From NCBI RefSeq assembly GCF_004118855.1, contig NZ_PDKF01000002.1:1-64000 (forward strand): 64,000 nt of DNA, written 5' to 3'. Each line of letters opens with the position of its first letter. Position 1 is the first letter of the stretch. Under the pieces are notes generated by a model, which did not search any database, had not been told where the DNA came from, and saw only the letters and a program-made list of their open reading frames with translations. Position numbers and translations under genes: made by a program. Below are positions 33,787 through 43,131 of this stretch, piece by piece. The DNA comes from Arcobacter sp. CECT 8983. Lineage in GTDB: Bacteria; Campylobacterota; Campylobacteria; Campylobacterales; Arcobacteraceae.

Positions 33787-33805
33787 GTCCCTTTAAATTT
33801 GGGAC
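33787..33805 (+). promoter_or_regulatory. Candidate operator upstream of cysK
   Basis: GTCCC (33787-33791), TTTAAATTT, GGGAC (33801-33805): a 19-bp perfect dyad 20 nt before the cysK start, GC-rich at its ends in a very AT-rich leader. It may bind the adjacent Rrf2 regulator or form a leader hairpin. Confidence 0.45.
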
Positions 33806-33825
33806 AAATTGAAAGGATATAAAAA

Positions 33826-34752
33826 ATGAAATTTGCAAACAATGTTACAGAATTAATCGGAAATACACCTCTTGTAAAGTTACAAGCAGCGAGTGAAAAA
33901 AGTGGAGCTACAGTTTTAGGAAAATGTGAGTTTATGAACCCAACTCATTCAGTAAAAGATAGAATTGGTACAAACATGATTAAAGCTGCTTTAGAGCAAA
34001 ACTTAATCAATGAAAACACAACAGTTATTGAGCCAACATCAGGAAATACTGGTATTGCTTTAGCTTCTGTTTGTGCAGGACTTGGTATTAAACTAATCCT
34101 TACTATGCCTTCATCAATGAGTATTGAAAGAAGAAAGTTATTAAAAGCTTTAGGTGCTGAATTAGTACTTACAGAGCCAGAAAAGGGAATGAAAGGTGCT
34201 GTTGAAAAAGCAAATGAATTAGCTGAAAAAACTGAAAACTCATTTGTTCCTCAACAATTTGCAAATGGTGCAAACCCTGAAATTCACAGAAAAACAACTG
34301 CTAAAGAGATTTTAGATGATACTGACGGAAAAGTTGATATCTTAGTTGCAGCAATTGGTACAGGTGGTTCGATTACTGGTATTGGTGAAGTATTAAAAGA
34401 GCATAACCCAAATATTCAAGTAATTGCAGTTGAGCCAGAAGCTTCTCCTGTATTAAGTGGTGGAAAACCAGGACCACATAGAATCCAAGGTATTGGTGCT
34501 GGATTTGTTCCTGATGTACTTAATACTACAGTTTATGATGAAGTAGTACAAGTTTCAAATGAAGATGCAATTGCAGCTTCTAGAAATTTAGCTAGCAGCG
34601 AAGGTCTATTAGTTGGTATTAGTGCTGGTGCGAATGCATTCATTGCAGAGCAAGTTGCAGCAAGACCAGAAAACAAAGGTAAAACAATCGTTACTATTCT
34701 TTGTGACACAGGTGAAAGATACCTAAGTGTTGGACTATATGACGAAGAGTAA
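33826..34752 (+). CDS. cysK: Cysteine synthase (O-acetylserine sulfhydrylase)
   Basis: 308 aa. It makes L-cysteine from O-acetylserine and sulfide. The PLP lysine is K44 in THSVKDRIG; TSGNTGIALA is the substrate loop; GTGGSITGIG binds the cofactor phosphate; the GISAGANA stretch and ILCDTGERYLS are also typical. AAAGGATATAA precedes the ATG. It is followed closely by DUF2061-cysH. Confidence 0.96.
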   Translation: MKFANNVTELIGNTPLVKLQAASEKSGATVLGKCEFMNPTHSVKDRIGTNMIKAALEQNLINENTTVIEPTSGNTGIALASVCAGLGIKLILTMPSSMSIERRKLLKALGAELVLTEPEKGMKGAVEKANELAEKTENSFVPQQFANGANPEIHRKTTAKEILDDTDGKVDILVAAIGTGGSITGIGEVLKEHNPNIQVIAVEPEASPVLSGGKPGPHRIQGIGAGFVPDVLNTTVYDEVVQVSNEDAIAASRNLASSEGLLVGISAGANAFIAEQVAARPENKGKTIVTILCDTGERYLSVGLYDEE

Positions 34753-34789
34753 AACTCTCGTCATATATAAATAAATCTACGGGGCAAAA

Positions 34790-35014
34790 ATGGCAGAAAA
34801 AGCATATAGATCAGTTGTAAAATCTGTCTCTTGGCGTGCAGTTGGAACTCTTGATACAATCATCATCTCTTATTTTATTACTGGTGACTTAACTATGGCA
34901 GCTTCAATTGGTTCAATTGAACTTGTTACGAAAATGGTGTTGTATTATTTTCATGAAAGAGCGTGGAATAAAATTCCCTTTGGAAAAACTAAAGAACCTG
35001 ATTATCAAATTTAA
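34790..35014 (+). CDS. DUF2061 small membrane protein in the cys cluster
   Basis: 74 aa. It opens RSVVKSVSWRAVGTLDTIIISYFITGDLTMAASIG, the DUF2061 signature, with two hydrophobic segments (about 17-30 and 33-48) and an HERAWNKIPFGK end. The function is unknown; it often neighbours sulfate-assimilation genes. GGGGCAAAA is the ribosome binding site. It lies 12 nt upstream of cysH. Confidence 0.85.
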   Translation: MAEKAYRSVVKSVSWRAVGTLDTIIISYFITGDLTMAASIGSIELVTKMVLYYFHERAWNKIPFGKTKEPDYQI

Positions 35015-35025
35015 AAAAGGCAATT

Positions 35026-35721
35026 ATGGATATCAATAATTTAAACCAAAAATTTCAAAACTCAAATGCACAAGAGATAATAGAATACTTCATAAAGGAG
35101 TATGGGCAAGATGCTGCTTTATCAAGTAGCTTAGGTGCAGAAGACCAAGTCTTAACAGACATGATTCTAAAAGTAACTAAAGATGCAAATATCTTTACAT
35201 TAGATACAGGAAGATTACATCCTGAAACCTATGATGTAATGGATGCAACAAACCTAAAATATGGTGTTAAGTTAAATGTTTTCTTTCCTTTAAATGAAAA
35301 AGTTGAAGAACTTTATCAAAAACAAGGTATTAATGGACATTTTGAAAGTATTGAAAATAGAAAGAACTGCTGCAATATTAGAAAAATGGAACCTCTTAAA
35401 CGTGCATTAAAACCTTTAAAAGTTTGGATTACTGGTCTTAGAGCAGCACAAAGTGTTACAAGAACTGATATGCCAGTTGTTGAATATGACGAAAACTTTG
35501 AAGTAATCAAAGTTAATCCTCTTATCAACTGGAGTGAAGAGGATGTATGGGATTATATTAAACAAAATAGTGTTCCATATAATAAACTTCATGACCAAGG
35601 CTATCCAAGTATTGGATGTGCACCCTGTACTAGGCCAGTTAAAGCTGGCGAAGATATTAGAGCTGGAAGATGGTGGTGGGAGAATCCTGAACATAAAGAG
35701 TGCGGATTACACGCAAAGTAG
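35026..35721 (+). CDS. cysH: Adenylyl-sulfate (APS) reductase, 4Fe-4S type
   Basis: 231 aa. It reduces APS to sulfite. SSSLGAEDQVLTDMI (about 33-47) is the nucleotide loop; the Fe-S ligands are the CC pair in ENRKNCCNIRK (about 111-121) and the CxxC in GCAPCTRPV (about 198-206); the catalytic cysteine is in the C-terminal ECGLH. The CC/CxxC set separates APS reductases from PAPS reductases. Absence of cysC nearby is consistent with direct use of APS. Confidence 0.93.
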   Translation: MDINNLNQKFQNSNAQEIIEYFIKEYGQDAALSSSLGAEDQVLTDMILKVTKDANIFTLDTGRLHPETYDVMDATNLKYGVKLNVFFPLNEKVEELYQKQGINGHFESIENRKNCCNIRKMEPLKRALKPLKVWITGLRAAQSVTRTDMPVVEYDENFEVIKVNPLINWSEEDVWDYIKQNSVPYNKLHDQGYPSIGCAPCTRPVKAGEDIRAGRWWWENPEHKECGLHAK

Positions 35722-35791
35722 TTAAATATAGATGAATTCAAACTTTTAATTTGAGTGAATCTAAAACAAAGAATTAATGGGACGATATAAA

Positions 35792-36715
35792 ATGAGTGAA
35801 ATAAAGATAAGTAATGAAAGACTTACACATTTAAAACAATTAGAAGCAGAATCAATGCATATTATGAGAGAAGTAATAGCTGAATTTTCAAATCCAGCAA
35901 TGCTTTATTCTGTAGGAAAAGACTCTTCTGTAATGCTACATATTTTACAAAAGGCTTTTTACCCTGCACCTCCACCACTTCCTTTAGTACATGTTGATAC
36001 TAAATGGAAATTTAAAGAGATGATTGAGTTTAGAGATAGAAGAGCAAAAGAAGTTGGAATGGAATTAATCGTTTACTCTAATCCAAAAGGAATTGAGATG
36101 AACATTTCTCCTTTTGAACATGGTTCTGCTTTACATACAGATATCATGAAAACTCAAGGTCTAAAACAAATGCTAGATATGCAAAAGTTTGATGCAGTAT
36201 TTGGTGGAGCAAGAAGAGATGAAGAGAAGTCAAGAGCTAAAGAGAGAATTTACTCATTTAGAGATGAAAACCATAGATGGGATCCAAAAAACCAAAGACC
36301 AGAGTTATGGAATATCTATAATGGAAGACACACAAAAGGTGAATCTATTAGAGTATTCCCATTATCAAACTGGACTGAGCTTGATATTTGGCAATATATC
36401 TATTTAGAAAATATTGATATTCCTGATTTATACTTCTCAAAAGAAAGAGAAGTAGTTGAATACATGGGTACAAAAATCATGGTAGATGATGAAAGAATGC
36501 CAGAAGATTTAAGAAAAACTGCTAAAAAAGAAAAAGTAAGATTTAGAACACTTGGATGTTATCCTCTAACAGGGGCAGTAAACTCTGAAGCAACAACTTT
36601 ACCTGAAATTATTCAGGAAATGTTAGTTTGTACAACAAGTGAAAGACAAGGTAGATTAATTGATAGTGATGGTGACGCATCAATGGAGAAGAAAAAACAA
36701 GAGGGGTATTTTTAA
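35792..36715 (+). CDS. cysD: Sulfate adenylyltransferase subunit 2
   Basis: 307 aa from ATG 35792, behind GGGACGA; an in-frame ATG at 35777 would bury that site in the coding sequence. The PP-loop motif is [50 protein letters not shown] and [10 protein letters not shown] are CysD landmarks. With CysN it makes APS from sulfate and ATP. An imperfect hairpin (35729-35763) lies between cysH and this gene. It overlaps cysN by 1 nt. Confidence 0.94.
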   Translation: MSEIKISNERLTHLKQLEAESMHIMREVIAEFSNPAMLYSVGKDSSVMLHILQKAFYPAPPPLPLVHVDTKWKFKEMIEFRDRRAKEVGMELIVYSNPKGIEMNISPFEHGSALHTDIMKTQGLKQMLDMQKFDAVFGGARRDEEKSRAKERIYSFRDENHRWDPKNQRPELWNIYNGRHTKGESIRVFPLSNWTELDIWQYIYLENIDIPDLYFSKEREVVEYMGTKIMVDDERMPEDLRKTAKKEKVRFRTLGCYPLTGAVNSEATTLPEIIQEMLVCTTSERQGRLIDSDGDASMEKKKQEGYF

Positions 36716-38169
36716 TGGCACACCAGTCAGATTTAATTGCTGAAAATATTGAACAATATTTAAAAGAGCATGAACACAAAGAGATATTAAGATTTATTAC
36801 TTGTGGGTCTGTTGATGATGGAAAGTCAACTTTAATTGGAAGACTTCTTTATGATTCAAAAATGATTTTTGAAGATCAATTAGCAAGTATTGAAAAAGAC
36901 TCTAAAAAAAGTGGTACAACAGGGGATAAAATTGACCTTGCACTTTTAGTTGATGGTCTTGCAAGTGAGAGAGAACAAGGTATTACTATTGATGTTGCTT
37001 ATAGATTCTTCTCAACAGATAAAAGAAAGTTTATTATTGCAGACACACCAGGTCACGAGCAATATACAAGAAACATGGCTACAGGAGCTAGTACTGCAGA
37101 CTTAGCGATTATTCTTATTGATGCAAGACAAGGTGTATTAACTCAAACTAAAAGGCACTCTTATATAGCTTCATTATTAGGAATTAAAAACCTAATTGTT
37201 GCTATTAATAAAATGGACTTAGTTGACTTTAGCTCTGATAGATTTGAAGAGATTAAAAAAGATTATGAAGAGATTATTCCAAATCTTCCTCATAATGAAG
37301 ATATTAACTTTAACTATATTCCAATCTCTGCATTAGATGGAGATAATATTGTTTCAAACTCTCCTAAATGTTCTTGGTATGAAGGTCTTCCATTAATGGG
37401 ATTACTTGATAGTGTAGAGATTCACCATGATGAAAATGATGATTTTAGATTACCAGTTCAATATGTTTCTAGACCACATCTAAATTTTAGAGGTTTTTCT
37501 GGAACTATTGCTAGTGGAACTATTAGTGTTGGTGATGAAATTACAGTTTTACCATCAAGAAAAACATCAATTGTTAAATCAATTGTTTCAAATGATATAA
37601 AAGATTTAAGACCAATTTCTAAAGATGAAACTGTTGAGACTATGGAAACTGCATATGCACCAATGGCTACGACAATTACATTAAAAGATGAGATTGATAT
37701 TTCTAGAGGAGATATGATTGTAAAATCAAGCTCTATTCCTCAAGTTTCAAACAAACTAAATGTAATGGTAGTTTGGATGGATGAAAAACCAATGGAGTTA
37801 AACAATAGTTATATCATCAAAAGAGCAACTTCTGTTATAAATGGAACATTTAAAGCAGTTGAATTTAAAAAAGATATTAATAGCTTCAAAGAGATTTCTG
37901 CTAATAATTTAGAGTTAAATGATATTGCAAAATGTTCTTTATCTTTAGATAGACAAATTGCAGTTGATTCATATTATGAAAATAGACATACAGGAAGCTT
38001 TATTATCATTGATAGATATACAAACTCAACAGTTGGTGCAGGTATGATTGTAGATGCTGTAGAGAGTAAAGATAAAGAAGAAGCAAAAGAATATACAAAA
38101 GCTGAAATAGCTTTAAATCAATATATTAGAGACAATTTCCCGGAATGGGGATGCAAAGAAATTTTTTAG
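36715..38169 (+). CDS. cysN: Sulfate adenylyltransferase subunit 1 (GTPase)
   Basis: 484 aa. EF-Tu-like GTPase that drives APS formation by CysD. G1 GSVDDGKSTLIG (about 31-42), G2 region REQGITIDVAYRFF, G3 DTPGHEQY, G4 NKMD, then two beta-barrel domains. There is no fused APS kinase (CysC) domain, in keeping with an APS reductase pathway. It overlaps the frame before the sulfite reductase; the last codons, GCKEIF, end 12 nt before the next start. Confidence 0.94.
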   Translation: MAHQSDLIAENIEQYLKEHEHKEILRFITCGSVDDGKSTLIGRLLYDSKMIFEDQLASIEKDSKKSGTTGDKIDLALLVDGLASEREQGITIDVAYRFFSTDKRKFIIADTPGHEQYTRNMATGASTADLAIILIDARQGVLTQTKRHSYIASLLGIKNLIVAINKMDLVDFSSDRFEEIKKDYEEIIPNLPHNEDINFNYIPISALDGDNIVSNSPKCSWYEGLPLMGLLDSVEIHHDENDDFRLPVQYVSRPHLNFRGFSGTIASGTISVGDEITVLPSRKTSIVKSIVSNDIKDLRPISKDETVETMETAYAPMATTITLKDEIDISRGDMIVKSSSIPQVSNKLNVMVVWMDEKPMELNNSYIIKRATSVINGTFKAVEFKKDINSFKEISANNLELNDIAKCSLSLDRQIAVDSYYENRHTGSFIIIDRYTNSTVGAGMIVDAVESKDKEEAKEYTKAEIALNQYIRDNFPEWGCKEIF

Positions 38170-38180
38170 GGACGAAGAAT

Positions 38181-39737
38181 ATGGCAAAAGAAACTAAAGC
38201 ACAAAGAGTAGAACGTATAAAGAAAGAAAAAGATGGTCTTGATGTACTTCAAGACATCTATCTTTATGCAGTAACAGGGGAAGAAGTAGATCCTGAAGAT
38301 ATTGATAGATTTAAATGGTACGGAATGTACACACAAAATAAAAATCTACAAGATGAAAATGATAATACATTATATTTCATGCTTAGAGTTAAACTTGAAG
38401 GTGGACAATTAACTTTACCTCAATTAAAAGTTGTATCTGAGATATCAGAAAAGTATGCAAGGGGAACTGCTGATTTTACAACAAGACAAGATTTACAGTT
38501 TCACTTTATCAAAGTAGTTGATTTACCAGAGATCTTTAGACTTCTAGATACAGTTGGATTATCATCTATTTTTGCAGCAGGAGATGTACCAAGAAATGTT
38601 GTATCATGTCCAATTAATGGTATTGACCATGAAGAAATAGCTGATGTAAGAGAAACAGTTGATAAACTAAATGAAGCTTTTAAAGGAAATAGACTATTCT
38701 CTAACCTTCCTAGAAAATATAAAGTTGGGGTAAATGGATGTTCTAAAAACTGTATGCACCATGAAATCCAAGATGTTAGTTTCAATGCAGTTAAACAAGA
38801 GAATGGAAGAGTTCAGTTTGCAGTAAGTGTTGGTGGAGGTTTAGCTTCAAATAAAAGAATTGCTAATCATATTGGATATGTAACTCCTTCTCAAGTTGTT
38901 CCTACTGCTAAAGCTATTACTAAAATCTATAGAGACCATGGATTAAGAGAAAAAAGAAATAAAGCTAGACTTGGACACTTAATTGAAGAATGGGGATTAG
39001 AAAAGTTTGTTGAACAGTTACAAGCTTCTTTAACATTTAAAATCAAAGAACCAAATGATATTGAATATACAAACTCAAGATTTAGAGAACATTTTGGTAT
39101 TCATGAGAGTAAAGAAAAAGGTAAAAGCTATATTGGGTGTGCATTAAACTCTGGACACATTGGAGTTGATGGTTTAAATAATCTAATCAAACTTTTTGAG
39201 AAATATAAAGCTACTTTACTTAAATGTACAGTTACTCAAAATATTATCATCTTAGATGCAAATAGTGATACTGCTGAAGAGTTTGCACAAGAGTTAGAAA
39301 AAGTAGGTATTTATCCTTATCCTTCTAATTTTAGAGCAAGAGTTCAAGCTTGTACTGGAATTGACTTCTGTAAATTTGCAATTTCTGAAACAAAAGGTGT
39401 TGCAAAAAGATTAGTTGACCACTTAGAAAATAAATTCCCTGATTTTGGAGAAAGAGTTTCTATTTCTGTAAATGGTTGCCCTAACTCATGTGCTCATCCT
39501 CATATTGTTGATATTGGTTTTATGGGTACAAAAGTTAAAAAAGATGGTAAAACTGTTACAGGTTTTGAACTTCTTGTTGGTGGATTCCTTGAAGGTAATA
39601 AATCTCAATTTAATCAAAAAACAGGAATCAAATTTGCGGCTGAAGATGTAAATGAACATGTGGAAGAGCTTATAAATGAATATTTATCTTCTAATTATTC
39701 ATCATTTCATGATTACATCATCACAAAAGCTAAATAA
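38181..39737 (+). CDS. Assimilatory sulfite/nitrite reductase (siroheme, ferredoxin type)
   Basis: 518 aa from ATG 38181 (GGGACGAAGAA upstream); the frame opens earlier at 38145 inside cysN. Siroheme/4Fe-4S ligands: CTGIDFCKFA (C-x5-C) and NGCPNSCAHPHI (C-x3-C). GTADFTTRQDLQFHFI and two ferrodoxin-fold repeats are typical of NirA/Sir. The position after cysHDN argues for sulfite reduction to sulfide; nitrite reduction is possible in the family. Confidence 0.88.
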   Translation: MAKETKAQRVERIKKEKDGLDVLQDIYLYAVTGEEVDPEDIDRFKWYGMYTQNKNLQDENDNTLYFMLRVKLEGGQLTLPQLKVVSEISEKYARGTADFTTRQDLQFHFIKVVDLPEIFRLLDTVGLSSIFAAGDVPRNVVSCPINGIDHEEIADVRETVDKLNEAFKGNRLFSNLPRKYKVGVNGCSKNCMHHEIQDVSFNAVKQENGRVQFAVSVGGGLASNKRIANHIGYVTPSQVVPTAKAITKIYRDHGLREKRNKARLGHLIEEWGLEKFVEQLQASLTFKIKEPNDIEYTNSRFREHFGIHESKEKGKSYIGCALNSGHIGVDGLNNLIKLFEKYKATLLKCTVTQNIIILDANSDTAEEFAQELEKVGIYPYPSNFRARVQACTGIDFCKFAISETKGVAKRLVDHLENKFPDFGERVSISVNGCPNSCAHPHIVDIGFMGTKVKKDGKTVTGFELLVGGFLEGNKSQFNQKTGIKFAAEDVNEHVEELINEYLSSNYSSFHDYIITKAK

Positions 39738-39766
39738 TAGAAAAGATTAAATTCTTTTCTATTATT
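39733..39766 (+). terminator. Terminator of the sulfate-assimilation operon
   Basis: AATAATAGAAAAGA (39733-39746), loop TTAAAT, TCTTTTCTATTATT (39753-39766): a 14-bp perfect stem beginning in the reductase stop codon. It ends the cysK-to-reductase transcript. Confidence 0.85.
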
Positions 39767-39803
39767 AATTAAACATATAATTTAAATAAGTTAAAATTAT
39801 TTA

Positions 39804-41105
39804 ATGAAAAAAAATATCTACAGACCATTTTTTGATAAAAATACAAATACTTTAGATTTTATTAGATACAACACTATAGGTAAGAACAAAAGCGACTATT
39901 TTGACTATACAGCTTCAGGTCTTGCATTTAGACAAATAGAGAATCGTATAAGAGATGTTCTTGAAACATATGCTAATACACACTCTAAAGAGTCTTTAAA
40001 TGCAAATATTACAAACCAATACTATAATGAAGCAATAGAAAGCCTAAGCAGTAGTTTAGAACTAAATGAAGAGTTTGCTATTATTCCTAGTGGATGTGGG
40101 GCAACTTCTGCCATAAAAAAATTCCAAGAACTAATTGGAGTATATATTCCACCAGCAACATTAAAAAGATTTGGAATTTCTGTAGCAAAGAAAAAATTAC
40201 CACTTATTATAGTTGGACCATATGAACATCACTCAAATGAAGTAAGTTATAGAGAAGCCCTTTGTGAAGTAAAAAGAATAAGACTTACTGATGAGGGATT
40301 GATTGATCTTAGACAACTTAAAGAGGTTTTACAAGAAAATCGTCATAGAGAAATCATAGGATGTTTTTGTATTGCTTCTAATGTTACAGGGATTATTACT
40401 CCTTATGAAGAAATTTCAAGACTATTAAGATTATATGGAGCTAAAGTTTGTTTTGATGCAGCTGCTAGTTCTTCATATATGAATATTCCTTGTGAATTAT
40501 ATGATGCTCTTGTAATGTCTCCCCATAAACTTCTTGGAGGACCTTCTAGTTGTGGAATTCTTGCTATTAGGAAATCTTTAGTTGATGAAACACTTGCTCC
40601 AACTTTTGCAGGTGGAGGAACTGTTGCTTATGTAAACTCAAAAGTGCAAGAGTATGAAAAAGATATTAGTGCAAGAGAAACAGCAGGAACACCTGGAATT
40701 TTACAACTTATTCGTGCAGCACTTGCATACAAATTAAGAAATGAAATAGGTTTTGAGTTTATAAAAGAGCAAAAAAAACAACTTCTTTCTCATCTTTTAA
40801 AGGGTTTAGAAAAAATAGAAGGTATTACTATTTATGGAAATAAAGAAGAAGAGAATATTGGAATTGTCTCTTTTAATATTGCAAATTTAAATCCATATAA
40901 AATATGTGAAAAACTATCTTCAAATAGTGGTATTCAAACAAGAGCAGGATGTTCTTGTGCAGGTCCATATGGACATGATTTATTAGGAAAAACTTCTAAA
41001 GAAGAGTTAGAAGAAAAGCCAGGTTGGCTTAGAATATCAGTTCATTATTCACAAACAAAAGAAGATATTGATAGACTAATAGAAGCAATAAAAGGTTCTA
41101 TTTAA
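39804..41105 (+). CDS. Class V aminotransferase, cysteine-desulfurase-like
   Basis: 433 aa. PLP enzyme with the Lys in VMSPHKLLGGPSSCGIL (about 235-251), the cofactor Asp in VCFDAAASSSYM, and a C-terminal RAGCSCAGPYGHDLL (about 392-406) with cysteines in the position of the mobile catalytic loop of desulfurases. The N-terminus YFDYTASGLAFRQIE resembles the SufS-like Arg-binding entry. It likely mobilises sulfur from cysteine, in line with its neighbours, but sits behind a terminator and so is its own unit. Confidence 0.75.
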   Translation: MKKNIYRPFFDKNTNTLDFIRYNTIGKNKSDYFDYTASGLAFRQIENRIRDVLETYANTHSKESLNANITNQYYNEAIESLSSSLELNEEFAIIPSGCGATSAIKKFQELIGVYIPPATLKRFGISVAKKKLPLIIVGPYEHHSNEVSYREALCEVKRIRLTDEGLIDLRQLKEVLQENRHREIIGCFCIASNVTGIITPYEEISRLLRLYGAKVCFDAAASSSYMNIPCELYDALVMSPHKLLGGPSSCGILAIRKSLVDETLAPTFAGGGTVAYVNSKVQEYEKDISARETAGTPGILQLIRAALAYKLRNEIGFEFIKEQKKQLLSHLLKGLEKIEGITIYGNKEEENIGIVSFNIANLNPYKICEKLSSNSGIQTRAGCSCAGPYGHDLLGKTSKEELEEKPGWLRISVHYSQTKEDIDRLIEAIKGSI

Positions 41106-41551
41106 GACTCGTAGATAACTCTTCTAATATTATCTCTATCAATATTTCTATACTCATCATACAAACTTTGATATCTTAATTTATCACTAAAACTAATTGG
41201 TGTTCTTATTGATTTGTATTCTATTAACTTGTCATCTTTATAAACACCACTAATAGTTGCATGAACCCAGTAAAAACCTTTGTCTTTTCTAAGATTTTTT
41301 ACTACACCTTCCCATTTTTGTTCAGTTTCTAAAGTTTTCCAAAGATTTCTAAAAACTCTTTTTGGCATATCTGGATGTCTTAAAATACTATGTGGTTGCC
41401 CTATTAGCTCATTTATATCATAGCCAGAAATACTTGCAAAAGTCTCATTAGCATAAGTGATATTACCTTTTAAGTCAGTTCTTGAAATAATTAGTTCATC
41501 CTCTGGGATTTGAGTTTCAATTAAAAATTCACTCTCTAAAAACTCTATCAT
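41102..41551 (-). CDS. Aer/CetB-like PAS domain protein
   Basis: 149 aa, essentially a single PAS domain: IISRTDLKGNITYANETFASISGYD (about 21-45), the GQPHSILRHPDMPKRVF stretch and WVHATISGVYKDDKLIEY. This is the FAD-binding PAS subtype of Aer and of Campylobacter CetB, which pairs with a membrane transducer (CetA) for energy taxis. No transducer is adjacent. It lies 5 nt after napD on the same strand and could be the last gene of the nap operon. Confidence 0.75.
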   Translation of the reverse strand: MIEFLESEFLIETQIPEDELIISRTDLKGNITYANETFASISGYDINELIGQPHSILRHPDMPKRVFRNLWKTLETEQKWEGVVKNLRKDKGFYWVHATISGVYKDDKLIEYKSIRTPISFSDKLRYQSLYDEYRNIDRDNIRRVIYES

Positions 41552-41556
41552 AGTTT

Positions 41557-41934
41557 CTACCTTTTATCAAACTCTTGTGCAAAACCGGCAAGGTCTTTTT
41601 TCTTTAAATCACCTCTATAAATAATCTTATCTGCAGGTGTATCATCATTTAACATTTTTGGAACAACTTCTGCTTCATTTAACACATCCATATGCTCTTC
41701 TAGCTCATCTTCACTATAAGCCATTTGCATATCAGCACTTATAATATGAGGAATAGTTTCTATAACTTTAAGTTTTTCAAGCTCTTCTTGTACACCATTT
41801 CCTTCTATTGTAACAATAACTCTTCCTACCTCATCATGAAGATGATATTCGCAAACTTCACACTTTTTTAATGCTTCTACAACCTCATCTAAATACTCTG
41901 GTCTTGTTTGAACTACGATACTTGAAATATTCAT
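41557..41934 (-). CDS. napD: NapD chaperone
   Basis: 125 aa from the ATG at 41934 (GGAG upstream; it overlaps the napL stop as ATGA). It starts NISSIVVQTRPEYLDEVVEALKKCEVCEYHLHDEVGRVIVTIEG, the NapD ferredoxin fold that binds the Tat signal of NapA until its cofactor is loaded. The acidic C-terminal extension (after about 85) is longer than in enterobacteria (about 87 aa), as usual in Campylobacterota. Confidence 0.88.
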   Translation of the reverse strand: MNISSIVVQTRPEYLDEVVEALKKCEVCEYHLHDEVGRVIVTIEGNGVQEELEKLKVIETIPHIISADMQMAYSEDELEEHMDVLNEAEVVPKMLNDDTPADKIIYRGDLKKKDLAGFAQEFDKR

Positions 41935-42878
41935 TTTAATCTCCAAAAATTTATTGTTTGACTATCACTACTTGCAAAAATCTCTTTTTCTGAAATAAAC
42001 AGAATCTGAGTTAAAGTAGCATCTTGTCCAATTAGTTTATATAAATACTTTTTACTGCTTGTATTAAACACTAAAATCTCATTTTCCTCATTAAATGCAA
42101 TTGCACCATATTTAGCATTTTTGCTTAAGGCACAACTATAAAGAAGAAAATCAAAATTTAGTGCATATGAACTAAAACTATCATAGAAAACTGCTTTTCT
42201 ATCTTTTCCTGCAGTTAATATTTTTCCTTTTTTAAAATCTAGTTGATAAACTCTATCTAAATTTAAAGCTTTTAATTCTTTTTTGACTACTAAATCACTT
42301 GTTTTTAAAACTCTTACTATACCACTTTCATCAGTTGTTGCTACTTCACTTCTATTCTCGTTTAAGGCAAAATGAGAAAATGAAGACTGACTAACTTGAG
42401 TTAAAACTGTGACCTTATTTTTTTTAATATCAAAAATACCAATTTGATTACTTAGTAATGCAAATACTATTCTTGTATCATTAACAAAAGAAGCCTTTTG
42501 AATAAAAAACTTTTTATCTATATCAATAAGTTTTTTTAGTTTTTCTTCTTCATATATCCAAAGGTTTCTATATCCTTTCATTCCCTGAGAGACGATAACT
42601 ATTTTATTATCTAATAAATCAATAGAATAAACCTTTGCAGAAATTGTATCTCCCATAAAATCTTTTATTTTTGGAATTTCTATTGTCTTAATTATCTTTT
42701 TTTCTTTAGTATCAAAAACCTCTACAGTTCCATTATCAGTTCCTGCATATAACAATTTATCTTTATATACTATTTCTTGAACTGTTCCCGTTGCTTTTAA
42801 AGAGTAAGTAGGAGTTACTTCTTCTAATGCAAAAGATGATACTACTAAGATTAAAAAAGATAAAAAGACTTTAATCAT
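41931..42878 (-). CDS. napL: NapL-like periplasmic WD40/beta-propeller protein
   Basis: 315 aa. Signal peptide (1-17) and then repeated beta-propeller blades (VEVFDTKEKKIIKTIEI, IGIFDIKKNKVTVLTQ, VRVLKTSDLVVKKELKAL, ILVFNTSSKKYLYKLIG). NapL is found only in epsilon-type nap operons and affects nitrate reductase activity, with an unclear mechanism. It overlaps the 86-aa ORF by 8 nt and napD by 4 nt. Confidence 0.85.
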   Translation of the reverse strand: MIKVFLSFLILVVSSFALEEVTPTYSLKATGTVQEIVYKDKLLYAGTDNGTVEVFDTKEKKIIKTIEIPKIKDFMGDTISAKVYSIDLLDNKIVIVSQGMKGYRNLWIYEEEKLKKLIDIDKKFFIQKASFVNDTRIVFALLSNQIGIFDIKKNKVTVLTQVSQSSFSHFALNENRSEVATTDESGIVRVLKTSDLVVKKELKALNLDRVYQLDFKKGKILTAGKDRKAVFYDSFSSYALNFDFLLYSCALSKNAKYGAIAFNEENEILVFNTSSKKYLYKLIGQDATLTQILFISEKEIFASSDSQTINFWRLK

Positions 42879-43131
42879 CTAAATCCAAATCCTCTTTTAT
42901 TTTTGCCATTTGTTGATGTAATTCGTAAAAGTGTTCATCAGTTACATCATCATCTTTTGACCATTGAACTTCTATATCAGAACCATAATCTTCACTCATA
43001 AGAGCTAACTGTTTTGAGAAGTCATCCATATCTTTACAGATAACTTGTCTTGTATCTTCAGTATCAGTTAATCTAATAACCCAAGTATCATTATCTGATT
43101 CTTCTACATTTGCTGTAAATATTGCTGGCAT
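42871..43131 (-). CDS. Small acidic protein of the nap operon
   Basis: 86 aa, strongly acidic. It has an N-terminal strand pattern (DTWVIRLTDTEDTRQVICKDMDDFSKQLALM) and a helical C-terminus (DEHFYELHQQMAKIKEDLDL). It has no signal peptide or Cys pair. I do not recognise it. It fits tightly between napF (stop at 43132) and napL (8-nt overlap), so it is expressed with the nap genes and is probably cytoplasmic. Confidence 0.65.
   Translation of the reverse strand: MPAIFTANVEESDNDTWVIRLTDTEDTRQVICKDMDDFSKQLALMSEDYGSDIEVQWSKDDDVTDEHFYELHQQMAKIKEDLDLDD

Noticed and set aside
35416-35725. Frames overlapping cysH on both strands
   Set aside because: CysH itself accounts for the DNA, with all Fe-S and catalytic cysteines in frame. 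The others are shadows.
35729-35763. Riboswitch or attenuator between cysH and cysD
   Set aside because: Only a weak imperfect hairpin (TCAAA/TTTGA core with internal mismatches) is seen, and no known sulfur riboswitch pattern such as a SAM box.
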